Assembly (NCBI GenBank): GCA_949987705.1
Contig: CATLJY010000066.1
Coordinates: 30,074 to 94,073 of the forward strand
Origin: Thereva unica
Taxonomy: Eukaryota; Arthropoda; Insecta; Diptera; Therevidae
Length of the DNA stretch: 64,000 bases
Reading direction: 5' to 3'
Shown: positions 13,834 to 25,239 of the stretch, in pieces
Numbering within the stretch: position 1 is the stretch's first letter
Layout of the letters: the number at the start of each line of letters is the position of its first letter
Made by a program: the position numbers and the translations under genes
The notes under the pieces: model-generated
Told to the model about the DNA's origin: nothing
Database searches by the model: none
The model's input: the letters and a program-made list of their open reading frames with translations, nothing else

Positions 13834-16809
13834 TTAATCCCTTATGGGACATAGGGCGGAAACAGTTGCCCTCCAGCGGACTCTGTTTTGCGCGACAGCT
13901 CTCAGCTCTGACCAGGATCTCCCAGTTGTTGCGGCCTCTGCTGGTAGGGTCCTCCTCCACGTTGTTCTAGGTCTTCCAACTCGACGGGATCCTTGCGGGT
14001 TCCAGTCAAGGGCCTGTTTGGCTAGGTTTTCGTTATCGCGTCGCAAGGTGTGGCCAACCCAATTCCATTTCCTTCGCCTGATTTGGTCGTCTATCCTTTC
14101 TTGGCCGGCACGGCGCCATAGCTCTTCATTTGAAATTCTATCTGGCCAGCGGATTTTTAGGATACGACGCAGGCATCTGTTGATGAAGACTTGTAGGCGC
14201 CCTGTGATGAATTGGGTGACTTTCCATGTTTCGCAACCGTACAAAAGAACTGCCTTAACGTTGGAGTTGAACAGCCGCAATTTGGTGTTAGTTGAGATCT
14301 CCGTTGATCTCCATATGCGGAACAGGCATGCATATGCGCCTCGTGCTTTATTTATTCTGGAACTGACGTCTTCTTCTGCACCACCATTTTCGGTAATAAT
14401 ACTACCGAGGTAGCAGAATTTATCTACCAGTTCCACGTCACGGTTATTCAGCGCAGTTCGTTCAAGTGTGTTTGCATTTATCCGCATTTCTTTGGTTTTA
14501 TTCGGATTCAGCCTTAAGCCTGCTCGACTACTTTCTGTTGCCAAATTGTTTAACATGTTTTTTAGCTCCTGATGTCTGTGGGCCAGCAAACAGATATCAT
14601 CCGCGTAGTCGAGGTCCTTAAGGCGGTCTAGCAAACCCCATTGTATGCCGCCTGTTCTATTATCTAGAGCGTCGACAAGGATGTCATTTATTACTATAAG
14701 AAATAGTAATGGGGATAGTAAGCGTCCTTGTCGTACTCCTGAACTCACCTCAAAGCTGTCGGATAATTTTCCATTATGGAGAACTCTGCATTTGGAATTG
14801 TTGTAAAGGGCTTTTATCAATTCTATTATTTTATCAGGCAGTCCACGTCGCCGTAATGCCTGCCATATAAAGCTCCTATTAACCGAGTCGAACGCTTTCT
14901 CATAATCTACGAAAGCTAGGTAAAGGGGGGATCGGAATTCAGTAGACTGCTCCACTATGATTCTCAAGGTGTTAATATGGTCTATACATGAGCGGCCCTT
15001 CCTGAATCCGGCCTGCTGCCTTCTAAGCGTTTGATCTACTGCCTCTCTTATCCTTGATAATATAACGTGGGACAAAATTTTACCCACAGTAGATAATAGA
15101 CAGATGCCTCTCCAGTTGTCGCATATTGTTAGGTCCCCCTTTTTGGGTATTTTGACTATGATACCTTCCGTCCAATCCTCCGGAAAGGTACAGGTGTTCC
15201 ATGCTATTTCCAGGATTGGCTGAAGCGCATCTGCTATGAGGCTTGAATCGGCTTTCAACAATTCTGCCGGGATGCCATCTTTTCCAGCTGCTTTACCATT
15301 GGCCATCGCATGAATTGCGGTTACTATTTCCGTCTTGGATGGGGCCCGGGTGTTGATTCTTATCGGCTGTGCATTGTTGCTGCTTTCCTGAGGTTCCTGT
15401 GCAAGTGAACCATTCAGGGCGGCGAAGAAGTAATCTCTCCATCTTTGGAGTTGCTCCTCGTCGCTGCACAGCAGCCTCCCATCCGCACTCTTTACGGCAT
15501 GCTTTTTAGTAGAGTGCTTTCCCGAGAGCTGTTTAGTAATTTGGTACAGCACTTTACTGTTGCCTGTGTTTGCCGCGTTTTCCGCTTTTTCTGCGAGCTC
15601 ATTTATCTGCTGCCTTTTATCACGCCGCACACTTCTCTTTACTTCCCGGTGTAATTGGGAATATTCCCGTTCAAGTTGGTGACGTCTTTCCGGGTCGCTT
15701 GTAGAGTTTACGTTATTTTTGAGGGCCCTCCTGCGTTCTATTTTTTGCCAGGTAGTGTCCGAGATCCAATGTTGCATGTTTCTCTGGACATAACCGACGC
15801 TCGTTTCCGCAGCCGTCAATATAGCGCCCTTTGTTCTACTCCACAGCTCTTCAATATTTGTGTCGTCAGAAACGGTTTGCTGGTTTAATATTTGCTGCAG
15901 GTTTCCAGCAAATTCTCGCTTTTTAGCGGTCTCCTGCAGAAGGTCAACGTTAAACCGTCTACGGTTTATAACATCGCGTTGAACGTTTCTGATTGCAGCG
16001 ATTCTAAGGCGAATAGTTGCTACTACCAAATGGTGGTCGCTTCCAGTGTCCGCTCCCCTGAAGCTCCTGACATCCTCCAGAATGGTTCTCCATCTGCGGC
16101 TGACGGCCACGTGATCTATCTGATTTCTCGTTCTACCATCGGGTGATACCCAGGTCTCTTTGTGTATCTTCTTGTGGCAAAAGTAAGTTCCACCTACCAT
16201 TAGTTGATGGGAACTACAAAAGTCAACGAAAAGCTCACCATTGTTATTGGTAACTTGGCTTAGGCCTTGTTTTCCAATTGTTTGTTCAAGACCGGTGTTG
16301 TCGCGGCCGATTTGTGCGTTTAAGTCACCCATTAATACAATGATGTCTCCCCTTGGAATAGAGCGAAAAACCTCATTCAGTCGCATATAGAACTCGTCTT
16401 TGATGTCATCTTCTGCGTCTTCAGTTGGAGCATAGCATTGGACTACCGTAGTACTTCTTAGCCTGGTACGCAGGCGCACGGTAATAATCCTCTCAGAAAC
16501 TGGTGACCAGCTAATGAGGCTGGACCTGGCTTCTTTGGTGAGTATTACGCCAACGCCACTCCTACGGCTTTCAGTTTCGTTTCTCCCAGAATACAAAAAG
16601 GACTCACCATTTGGGCAGATATGTTCCCCCGCATCGGGCCATCTGGTCTCGCTAAGTCCCATGATCTTGATTTTATATCGATTCATCTCGTTGAGGACTT
16701 CATCCAGCCGTCCCTCAGCAAGCATTGTTCTCACATTCCATGATCCGATTCGTGTCCTTGTTCGAAAAGCAAAGGTCGTCGTCGTGTTGTCCATCCGGTT
16801 CCGAGGCAT
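13834..16809 (-). CDS. RTE-like endonuclease/reverse transcriptase polyprotein, 991 aa, intact
   Basis: Single protein of the LINE. It nicks target DNA and copies the element RNA at the nick (target-primed reverse transcription). Residues 20-265 are an APE-type endonuclease: SWNVRT (N25), LSETRW (E54), CYAPTE (Y126), GDLNAQ (D162, N164), IDHVAV (D232) and GSDHH (D258, H259), so every expected catalytic position is present. Residues 500-800 are the reverse transcriptase: GKAAGKDGIPAELL, NWRGICLLS, QAGFRKGRSC, FVDYEKAFDS (D635), GVRQGRLLSP and YADD (735-738, both aspartates). GVRQG is followed by Arg696, where most relatives have Cys. The C-terminal part (about 905-985) has RRRKWNWVGH and RRVGRPRTTWRR, a conserved tail of this group. 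The first ATG has A at -3 and an in-frame stop lies 14 codons upstream. The protein looks functional. Clade assignment is from pattern recognition, not alignment. Confidence 0.95.
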   Translation of the reverse strand: MPRNRMDNTTTTFAFRTRTRIGSWNVRTMLAEGRLDEVLNEMNRYKIKIMGLSETRWPDAGEHICPNGESFLYSGRNETESRRSGVGVILTKEARSSLISWSPVSERIITVRLRTRLRSTTVVQCYAPTEDAEDDIKDEFYMRLNEVFRSIPRGDIIVLMGDLNAQIGRDNTGLEQTIGKQGLSQVTNNNGELFVDFCSSHQLMVGGTYFCHKKIHKETWVSPDGRTRNQIDHVAVSRRWRTILEDVRSFRGADTGSDHHLVVATIRLRIAAIRNVQRDVINRRRFNVDLLQETAKKREFAGNLQQILNQQTVSDDTNIEELWSRTKGAILTAAETSVGYVQRNMQHWISDTTWQKIERRRALKNNVNSTSDPERRHQLEREYSQLHREVKRSVRRDKRQQINELAEKAENAANTGNSKVLYQITKQLSGKHSTKKHAVKSADGRLLCSDEEQLQRWRDYFFAALNGSLAQEPQESSNNAQPIRINTRAPSKTEIVTAIHAMANGKAAGKDGIPAELLKADSSLIADALQPILEIAWNTCTFPEDWTEGIIVKIPKKGDLTICDNWRGICLLSTVGKILSHVILSRIREAVDQTLRRQQAGFRKGRSCIDHINTLRIIVEQSTEFRSPLYLAFVDYEKAFDSVNRSFIWQALRRRGLPDKIIELIKALYNNSKCRVLHNGKLSDSFEVSSGVRQGRLLSPLLFLIVINDILVDALDNRTGGIQWGLLDRLKDLDYADDICLLAHRHQELKNMLNNLATESSRAGLRLNPNKTKEMRINANTLERTALNNRDVELVDKFCYLGSIITENGGAEEDVSSRINKARGAYACLFRIWRSTEISTNTKLRLFNSNVKAVLLYGCETWKVTQFITGRLQVFINRCLRRILKIRWPDRISNEELWRRAGQERIDDQIRRRKWNWVGHTLRRDNENLAKQALDWNPQGSRRVGRPRTTWRRTLPAEAATTGRSWSELRAVAQNRVRWRATVSALCPIRD

Positions 16810-17091
16810 TGTTTGCCGATTCGTAGCAATGGTGTTTTTTATGGGAGCGGGCTGCTAACCCTCAGCCCAACCGACTTAAAACTCTGTTTTGTGGCGCAGA
16901 GAGCTCGCCATTCGCCCGTCTCCCGTTAGCTCCTTCCGAAGAAGTACCCCAGGGGGCACCGCGGGGAGGTGGGATTAGGACTTGCTAACAGGTCTGCTAG
17001 GTGTTTGTATGCAGTGGATCTTCTCGGATTTTTACAGTAGTGACAAATCGGGTGTCACCACCTTCCAAGATCTTTGTTAGCCGTTCGCCCC
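16810..17091 (-). promoter_or_regulatory. LINE 5' leader, probable internal promoter region
   Basis: 282 bp of GC-rich sequence between the 5' end of the element (minus strand starts GGGGCGAACGG) and the start codon. The reading frame of the ORF is closed by a TAG shortly upstream of the ATG, so this is untranslated. Full-length LINEs normally carry an RNA polymerase II promoter in this position. I see no TATA box or specific factor site, so the promoter role is inferred from position only. Confidence 0.4.
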
Positions 17092-17098
17092 ACATAGC
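17092..17098. repeat. Target-site duplication of RTE-like LINE, right copy
   Basis: ACATAGC, identical to 13803-13809. It lies next to the 5' end of the minus-strand LINE and is followed at once by AAATAACTTAAATTC, the normal continuation of a TAGC-variant satellite monomer. Confidence 0.85.
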
Positions 17099-17135
17099 AA
17101 ATAACTTAAATTCACTTTATTCATCGAAATTAAGT

Positions 17136-20100
17136 CATATTCATCGAGTACATAGCAAATAACTTAAATTCACTTTATTCATCGAAATTAAGTTACATTC
17201 ATCGAGTACATCGAAAATAACTTAAATTCACTTTATTCATCGAAATTAAGTTACATTCATCGAGTACATCGAAAATAACTTAAATTCACTTTATTCATCG
17301 AAATTAAGTTACATTCATCAAATACATCGAAAATAACTTAAATTCACTTTATTCATCGAAATTAAGTTATATTCATCGAGTACATCGAAAATAACTTAAA
17401 TTCACTTTATTCATCGAAATTAAGTTACATTCATCGAGTACATCGAAAATAACTTAAATTCACTTTGTACATCGAAATTAAGTTATATTCATCGAGTACA
17501 TCGAAAATAACTTAAATTCACTTTGATCATCGAAATTAAGTCATATTCATCAAATACATCGAAAATAACTTAAATTCACTTTATTCATCGAAATTAAGTT
17601 ACATTCATCGAGTACATTGCAAATAACTTAAATTCACTTTATTCATCGAAATTAAGTTATATTCATCGAGTACATAGCAAATAACTTAAATTCACTTTAT
17701 TCATCGAAATTAAGTTACATTCATCAAATACATCGAAAATAACTTAAATTCACTTTATTCATCGAAATTAAGTTACATTCATCAAATACATCGAAAATAA
17801 CTTAAATTCACTTTGATCATCGAAATTAAGTTACATTCATCGAGTACATCGAAAATAACTTAAATTCACTTTATTCATCGAAATTAAGTCATATTCATCA
17901 AATACATCGAAAATAACTTAAATTCACTTTATTCATCGAAATTAAGTTACATTCATCGAGTACATCGAAAATAACTTAAATTCACTTTGATCATCGAAAT
18001 TAAGTTATATTCATCGAGTACATCGAAAATAACTTAAATTCACTTTATTCATCGAAATTAAGTTACATTCATCGAGTACATCGAAAATAACTTAAATTCA
18101 CTTTTTTCATCGAAATTAAGTCATATTCATCGAGTACATAGCAAATAACTTAAATTCACTTTATTCATCGAAATTAAGTTACATTCATCGAGTACATCGA
18201 AAATAACTTAAATTCACTTTATTCATCGAAATTAAGTTACATTCATCGAGTACATCGAAAATAACTTAAATTCACTTTATTCATCGAAATTAAGTTACAT
18301 TCATCAAATACATCGAAAATAACTTAAATTCACTTTATTCATCGAAATTAAGTTATATTCATCGAGTACATCGAAAATAACTTAAATTCACTTTATTCAT
18401 CGAAATTAAGTCATATTCATCAAATACATCGAAAATAACTTAAATTCACTTTATTCATCGAAATTAAGTTACATTCATCGAGTACATCGAAAATAACTTA
18501 AATTCACTTTATTCATCGAAATTAAGTCATATTCATCGAGTACATAGCAAATAACTTAAATTCACTTTATTCATCGAAATTAAGTTACATTCATCGAGTA
18601 CATCGAAAATAACTTAAATTCACTTTATTCATCGAAATTAAGTTACATTCATCGAGTACATCGAAAATAACTTAAATTCACTTTATTCATCGAAATTAAG
18701 TTACATTCATCAAATACATCGAAAATAACTTAAATTCACTTTATTCATCGAAATTAAGTTATATTCATCGAGTACATCGAAAATAACTTAAATTCACTTT
18801 ATTCATCGAAATTAAGTCATATTCATCAAATACATCGAAAATAACTTAAATTCACTTTATTCATCGAAATTAAGTTACATTCATCGAGTACATCGAAAAT
18901 AACTTAAATTCACTTTGATCATCGAAATTAAGTTATATTCATCGAGTACATCGAAAATAACTTAAATTCACTTTATTCATCGAAATTAAGTTACATTCAT
19001 CAAATACATCGAAAATAACTTAAATTCACTTTATTCATCGAAATTAAGTTACATTCATCAAATACATCGAAAATAACTTAAATTCACTTTGATCATCGAA
19101 ATTAAGTTATATTCATCGAGTACATCGAAAATAACTTAAATTCACTTTGATCATCGAAATTAAGTTACATTCATCGAGTACATCGAAAATAACTTAAATT
19201 CACTTTATTCATCGAAATTAAGTTACATTCATCAAATACATCGAAAATAACTTAAATTCACTTTATTCATCGAAATTAAGTTATATTCATCGAGTACATC
19301 GAAAATAACTTAAATTCACTTTATTCATCGAAATTAAGTTACATTCATCGAGTACATCGAAAATAACTTAAATTCACTTTGATCATCGAAATTAAGTTAT
19401 ATTCATCGAGTACATCGAAAATAACTTAAATTCACTTTGATCATCGAAATTAAGTCATATTCATCAAATACATCGAAAATAACTTAAATTCACTTTATTC
19501 ATCGAAATTAAGTTACATTCATCGAGTACATCGCAAATAACTTAAATTCACTTTATTCATCGAAATTAAGTTATATTCATCGAGTACATAGCAAATAACT
19601 TAAATTCACTTTATTCATCGAAATTAAGTTACATTCATCAAATACATCGAAAATAACTTAAATTCACTTTATTCATCGAAATTAAGTTATATTCATCGAG
19701 TACATCGAAAATAACTTAAATTCACTTTATTCATCGAAATTAAGTCATATTCATCAAATACATCGAAAATAACTTAAATTCACTTTATTCATCGAAATTA
19801 AGTTACATTCATCGAGTACATCGAAAATAACTTAAATTCACTTTGATCATCGAAATTAAGTTATATTCATCGAGTACATCGAAAATAACTTAAATTCACT
19901 TTATTCATCGAAATTAAGTTACATTCATCGAGTACATCGAAAATAACTTAAATTCACTTTATTCATCGAAATTAAGTCATATTCATCGAGTACATAGCAA
20001 ATAACTTAAATTCACTTTATTCATCGAAATTAAGTTACATTCATCGAGTACATCGAAAATAACTTAAATTCACTTTATTCATCGAAATTAAGTTACATTC

Positions 20101-23100
20101 ATCGAGTACATCGAAAATAACTTAAATTCACTTTATTCATCGAAATTAAGTTACATTCATCAAATACATCGAAAATAACTTAAATTCACTTTATTCATCG
20201 AAATTAAGTTATATTCATCGAGTACATCGAAAATAACTTAAATTCACTTTATTCATCGAAATTAAGTCATATTCATCAAATACATCGAAAATAACTTAAA
20301 TTCACTTTATTCATCGAAATTAAGTTACATTCATCGAGTACATCGAAAATAACTTAAATTCACTTTATTCATCGAAATTAAGTCATATTCATCGAGTACA
20401 TAGCAAATAACTTAAATTCACTTTATTCATCGAAATTAAGTTACATTCATCGAGTACATCGAAAATAACTTAAATTCACTTTATTCATCGAAATTAAGTT
20501 ACATTCATCGAGTACATCGAAAATAACTTAAATTCACTTTATTCATCGAAATTAAGTTACATTCATCAAATACATCGAAAATAACTTAAATTCACTTTAT
20601 TCATCGAAATTAAGTTATATTCATCGAGTACATCGAAAATAACTTAAATTCACTTTATTCATCGAAATTAAGTCATATTCATCAAATACATCGAAAATAA
20701 CTTAAATTCACTTTATTCATCGAAATTAAGTTACATTCATCGAGTACATCGAAAATAACTTAAATTCACTTTGATCATCGAAATTAAGTTATATTCATCG
20801 AGTACATCGAAAATAACTTAAATTCACTTTATTCATCGAAATTAAGTTACATTCATCAAATACATCGAAAATAACTTAAATTCACTTTATTCATCGAAAT
20901 TAAGTTACATTCATCAAATACATCGAAAATAACTTAAATTCACTTTGATCATCGAAATTAAGTTATATTCATCGAGTACATCGAAAATAACTTAAATTCA
21001 CTTTGATCATCGAAATTAAGTTACATTCATCGAGTACATCGAAAATAACTTAAATTCACTTTATTCATCGAAATTAAGTTACATTCATCAAATACATCGA
21101 AAATAACTTAAATTCACTTTATTCATCGAAATTAAGTTATATTCATCGAGTACATCGAAAATAACTTAAATTCACTTTATTCATCGAAATTAAGTTACAT
21201 TCATCGAGTACATCGAAAATAACTTAAATTCACTTTGATCATCGAAATTAAGTTATATTCATCGAGTACATCGAAAATAACTTAAATTCACTTTGATCAT
21301 GGAAATTAAGTCATATTCATCAAATACATCGAAAATAACTTAAATTCACTTTATTCATCGAAATTAAGTTACATTCATCGAGTACATCGCAAATAACTTA
21401 AATTCACTTTATTCATCGAAATTAAGTTATATTCATCGAGTACATAGCAAATAACTTAAATTCACTTTATTCATCGAAATTAAGTTACATTCATCAAATA
21501 CATCGAAAATAACTTAAATTCACTTTATTCATCGAAATTAAGTTATATTCATCGAGTACATCGAAAATAACTTAAATTCACTTTATTCATCGAAATTAAG
21601 TCATATTCATCAAATACATCGAAAATAACTTAAATTCACTTTATTCATCGAAATTAAGTTACATTCATCGAGTACATCGAAAATAACTTAAATTCACTTT
21701 GATCATCGAAATTAAGTTATATTCATCGAGTACATCGAAAATAACTTAAATTCACTTTATTCATCGAAATTAAGTTACATTCATCGAGTACATCGAAAAT
21801 AACTTAAATTCACTTTATTCATCGAAATTAAGTCATATTCATCGAGTACATAGCAAATAACTTAAATTCACTTTATTCATCGAAATTAAGTTACATTCAT
21901 CGAGTACATCGAAAATAACTTAAATTCACTTTATTCATCGAAATTAAGTTACATTCATCGAGTACATCGAAAATAACTTAAATTCACTTTATTCTTCGAA
22001 ATTAAGTTACATTCATCAAATACATCGAAAATAACTTAAATTCACTTTATTCATCGAAATTAAGTTATATTCATCGAGTACATCGAAAATAACTTAAATT
22101 CACTTTATTCATCGAAATTAAGTTACATTCATCGAGTACATCGAAAATAACTTAAATTCACTTTGATCATCGAAATTAAGTTATATTCATCGAGTACATC
22201 GAAAATAACTTAAATTCACTTTGATCATCGAAATTAAGTCATATTCATCAAATACATCGAAAATAACTTAAATTCACTTTATTCATCGAAATTAAGTTAC
22301 ATTCATCGAGTACATCGCAAATAACTTAAATTCACTTTATTCATCGAAATTAAGTTATATTCATCGAGTACATAGCAAATAACTTAAATTCACTTTATTC
22401 ATCGAAATTAAGTTACATTCATCAAATACATCGAAAATAACTTAAATTCACTTTATTCATCGAAATTAAGTTACATTCATCAAATACATCGAAAATAACT
22501 TAAATTCACTTTGATCATCGAAATTAAGTTACATTCATCGAGTACATCGAAAATAACTTAAATTCACTTTATTCATCGAAATTAAGTCATATTCATCAAA
22601 TACATCGAAAATAACTTAAATTCACTTTATTCATCGAAATTAAGTTACATTCATCGAGTACATCGAAAATAACTTAAATTCACTCTGATCATCGAAATTA
22701 AGTTATATTCATCGAGTACATCGAAAATAACTTAAATTCACTTTATTCATCGAAATTAAGTTACATTCATCGAGTACATCGAAAATAACTTAAATTCACT
22801 TTATTCATCGAAATTAAGTCATATTCATCGAGTACATAGCAAATAACTTAAATTCACTTTATTCATCGAAATTAAGTTACATTCATCGAGTACATCGAAA
22901 ATAACTTAAATTCACTTTATTCATCGAAATTAAGTTACATTCATCGAGTACATCGAAAATAACTTAAATTCACTTTATTCATCGAAATTAAGTTACATTC
23001 ATCAAATACATCGAAAATAACTTAAATTCACTTTATTCATCGAAATTAAGTTATATTCATCGAGTACATCGAAAATAACTTAAATTCACTTTATTCATCG

Positions 23101-24675
23101 AAATTAAGTCATATTCATCAAATACATCGAAAATAACTTAAATTCACTTTATTCATCGAAATTAAGTTACATTCATCGAGTACATCGAAAATAACTTGAA
23201 TTCACTTTATTCATCGAAATTAAGTCATATTCATCGAGTACATAGCAAATAACTTAAATTCACTTTATTCATCGAAATTAAGTTACATTCATCGAGTACA
23301 TCGAAAATAACTTAAATTCACTTTATTCATCGAAATTAAGTTACATTCATCGAATACATCGAAAATAACTTAAATTCACTTTATTCATCGAAATTAAGTT
23401 ACATTCATCAAATACATCGAAAATAACTTAAATTCACTTTATTCATCGAAATTAAGTTATATTCATCGAGTACATCGAAAATAACTTAAATTCACTTTAT
23501 TCATCGAAATTAAGTCATATTCATCAAATACATCGAAAATAACTTAAATTCACTTTATTCATCGAATTAAGTTACATTCATCGAGTACATAGAAAATAAC
23601 TTAAATTCACTTTGATCATCGAAATTAAGTTATATTCATCGAGTACATCGAAAATAACTTAAATTCACTTTATTCATCGAAATTAAGTTACATTCATCAA
23701 ATACATCGAAAATAACTTAAATTCACTTTATTCATCGAAATTAAGTTACATTCATCAAATACATCGAAAATAACTTAAATTCACTTTGATCATCGAAATT
23801 AAGTTATATTCATCGAGTACATCGAAAATAACTTAAATTCACTTTGATCATCGAAATTAAGTTACATTCATCGAGTACATCGAAAATAACTTAAATTCAC
23901 TTTATTCATCGAAATTAAGTTACATTCATCAAATACATCGAAAATAACTTAAATTCACTTTATTCATCGAAATTAAGTTATATTCATCGAGTACATCGAA
24001 AATAACTTAAATTCACTTTATTCATCGAAATTAAGTTACATTCATCGAGTACATCGAAAATAACTTAAATTCACTTTGATCATCGAAATTAAGTTATATT
24101 CTTCGAGTACATCGAAAATAACTTAAATTCACTTTGATAATCGAAATTAAGTCATATTCATCAAATACATCGAAAATAACTTAAATTCACTTTATTCATC
24201 GAAATTAAGTTACATTCATCGAGTACATCGCAAATAACTTAAATTCACTTTATTCATCGAAATTAAGTTATATTCATCGAGTACATAGCAAATAACTTAA
24301 ATTCACTTTATTCATCGAAATTAAGTTACATTCATCAAATACATCGAAAATAACTTAAATTCACTTTATTCATCGAAATTAAGTTATATTCATCGAGTAC
24401 ATCGAAAATAACTTAAATTCACTTTATTCATCGAAATTAAGTCATATTCATCAAATACATCGAAAATAACTTAAATTCACTTTATTCATCGAAATTAAGT
24501 TACATTCATCGAGTACATCGAAAATAACTTAAATTCTCTTTGATCATCGAAATTAAGTTATATTCATCGAGTACATCGAAAATAACTTAAATTCACTTTA
24601 TTTATCGAAATTAAGTTACATTCATCGAGTACATCGAAAATAACTTAAATTCACTTTATTCATCGAAATTAAGTC
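17136..24675. repeat. Higher-order repeat domain, 7/17/25-monomer spacing (32-mer of 1856 bp)
   Basis: The rare monomer AAGTCATATTCATCGAG followed by TAGC has its diagnostic C at 17136, 18122, 18528, 19978, 20384, 21834, 22820, 23226 and 24675. Spacings are 986, 406, 1450, 406, 1450, 986, 406 and 1449 bp, that is 17, 7, 25, 7, 25, 17, 7 and 25 monomers (the last minus a 1-bp loss near 23563). The variants between markers also repeat in order. The 7+25 unit is a 1856-bp 32-mer. Upstream the same marker occurs at 12919 and 13441, 522 bp (9 monomers) apart. This is the pattern produced by unequal crossing-over or block conversion. Confidence 0.8.
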
Positions 24676-25239
24676 ATATTCATCGAGTACATAGCAAATA
24701 ACTTAAATTCACTTTATTCATCGAAATTAAGTTACATTCATCGAGTACATCGAAAATAACTTAAATTCACTTTATTCATCGAAATTAAGTTACATTCATC
24801 GAGTACATCGAAAATAACTTAAATTCACTTTATTCATCGAAATTAAGTTACATTCATCAAATACATCGAAAATAACTTAAATTCACTTTATTCATCGAAA
24901 TTAAGTTATATTCATCGAGTACATCGAAAATAACTTAAATTCACTTTATTCATCGAAATTAAGTTACATTCATCGAGTACATCGAAAATAACTTAAATTC
25001 ACTTTGATCATCGAAATTAAGTTATATTCATCGAGTACATCGAAAATAACTTAAATTCACTTTGATCATCGAAATTAAGTCATATTCATCAAATACATCG
25101 AAAATAACTTAAATTCACTTTATTCATCGAAATTAAGTTACATTCATCGAGTACATCGCAAATAACTTAAATTCACTTTATTCATCGAAATTAAGTTATA
25201 TTCATCGAGTACATAGCAAATAACTTAAATTCACTTTAT

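Larger units (their letters stand above)
13810..17091 (-). mobile_element. Full-length RTE-like non-LTR retrotransposon (3282 bp)
   Basis: A LINE on the minus strand inserted into one satellite monomer, bounded by the 7-bp duplication ACATAGC. Its layout is a 282-bp 5' leader, one ORF of 991 aa with an N-terminal APE-type endonuclease and a central reverse transcriptase, and a 24-bp 3' UTR ending in a short GAA/AAAG-rich tail rather than a long poly(A). There is no RNase H domain and no separate ORF1. A size near 3.3 kb, a single ORF, a tiny 3' UTR and a simple-repeat tail are the known features of the RTE clade, including BovB. I assign RTE from that and from the motif spelling; a different short APE-type clade is possible. 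The ORF has no stop or frameshift and the satellite target is perfectly rebuilt, which points to a recent insertion. Base composition (near 48% GC by eye) contrasts sharply with the satellite. Confidence 0.9.

Noticed and set aside
13736..13960. 74-aa minus-strand ORF across the satellite/LINE junction
   Set aside because: Overlaps the real LINE ORF in another frame and runs into satellite; a chance frame.
13844..14413. 189-aa plus-strand ORF inside the LINE
   Set aside because: It is the antisense of the LINE ORF, with no recognisable domain; the same holds for the shorter plus-strand ORFs at 15445-16146 and 16514-16858.
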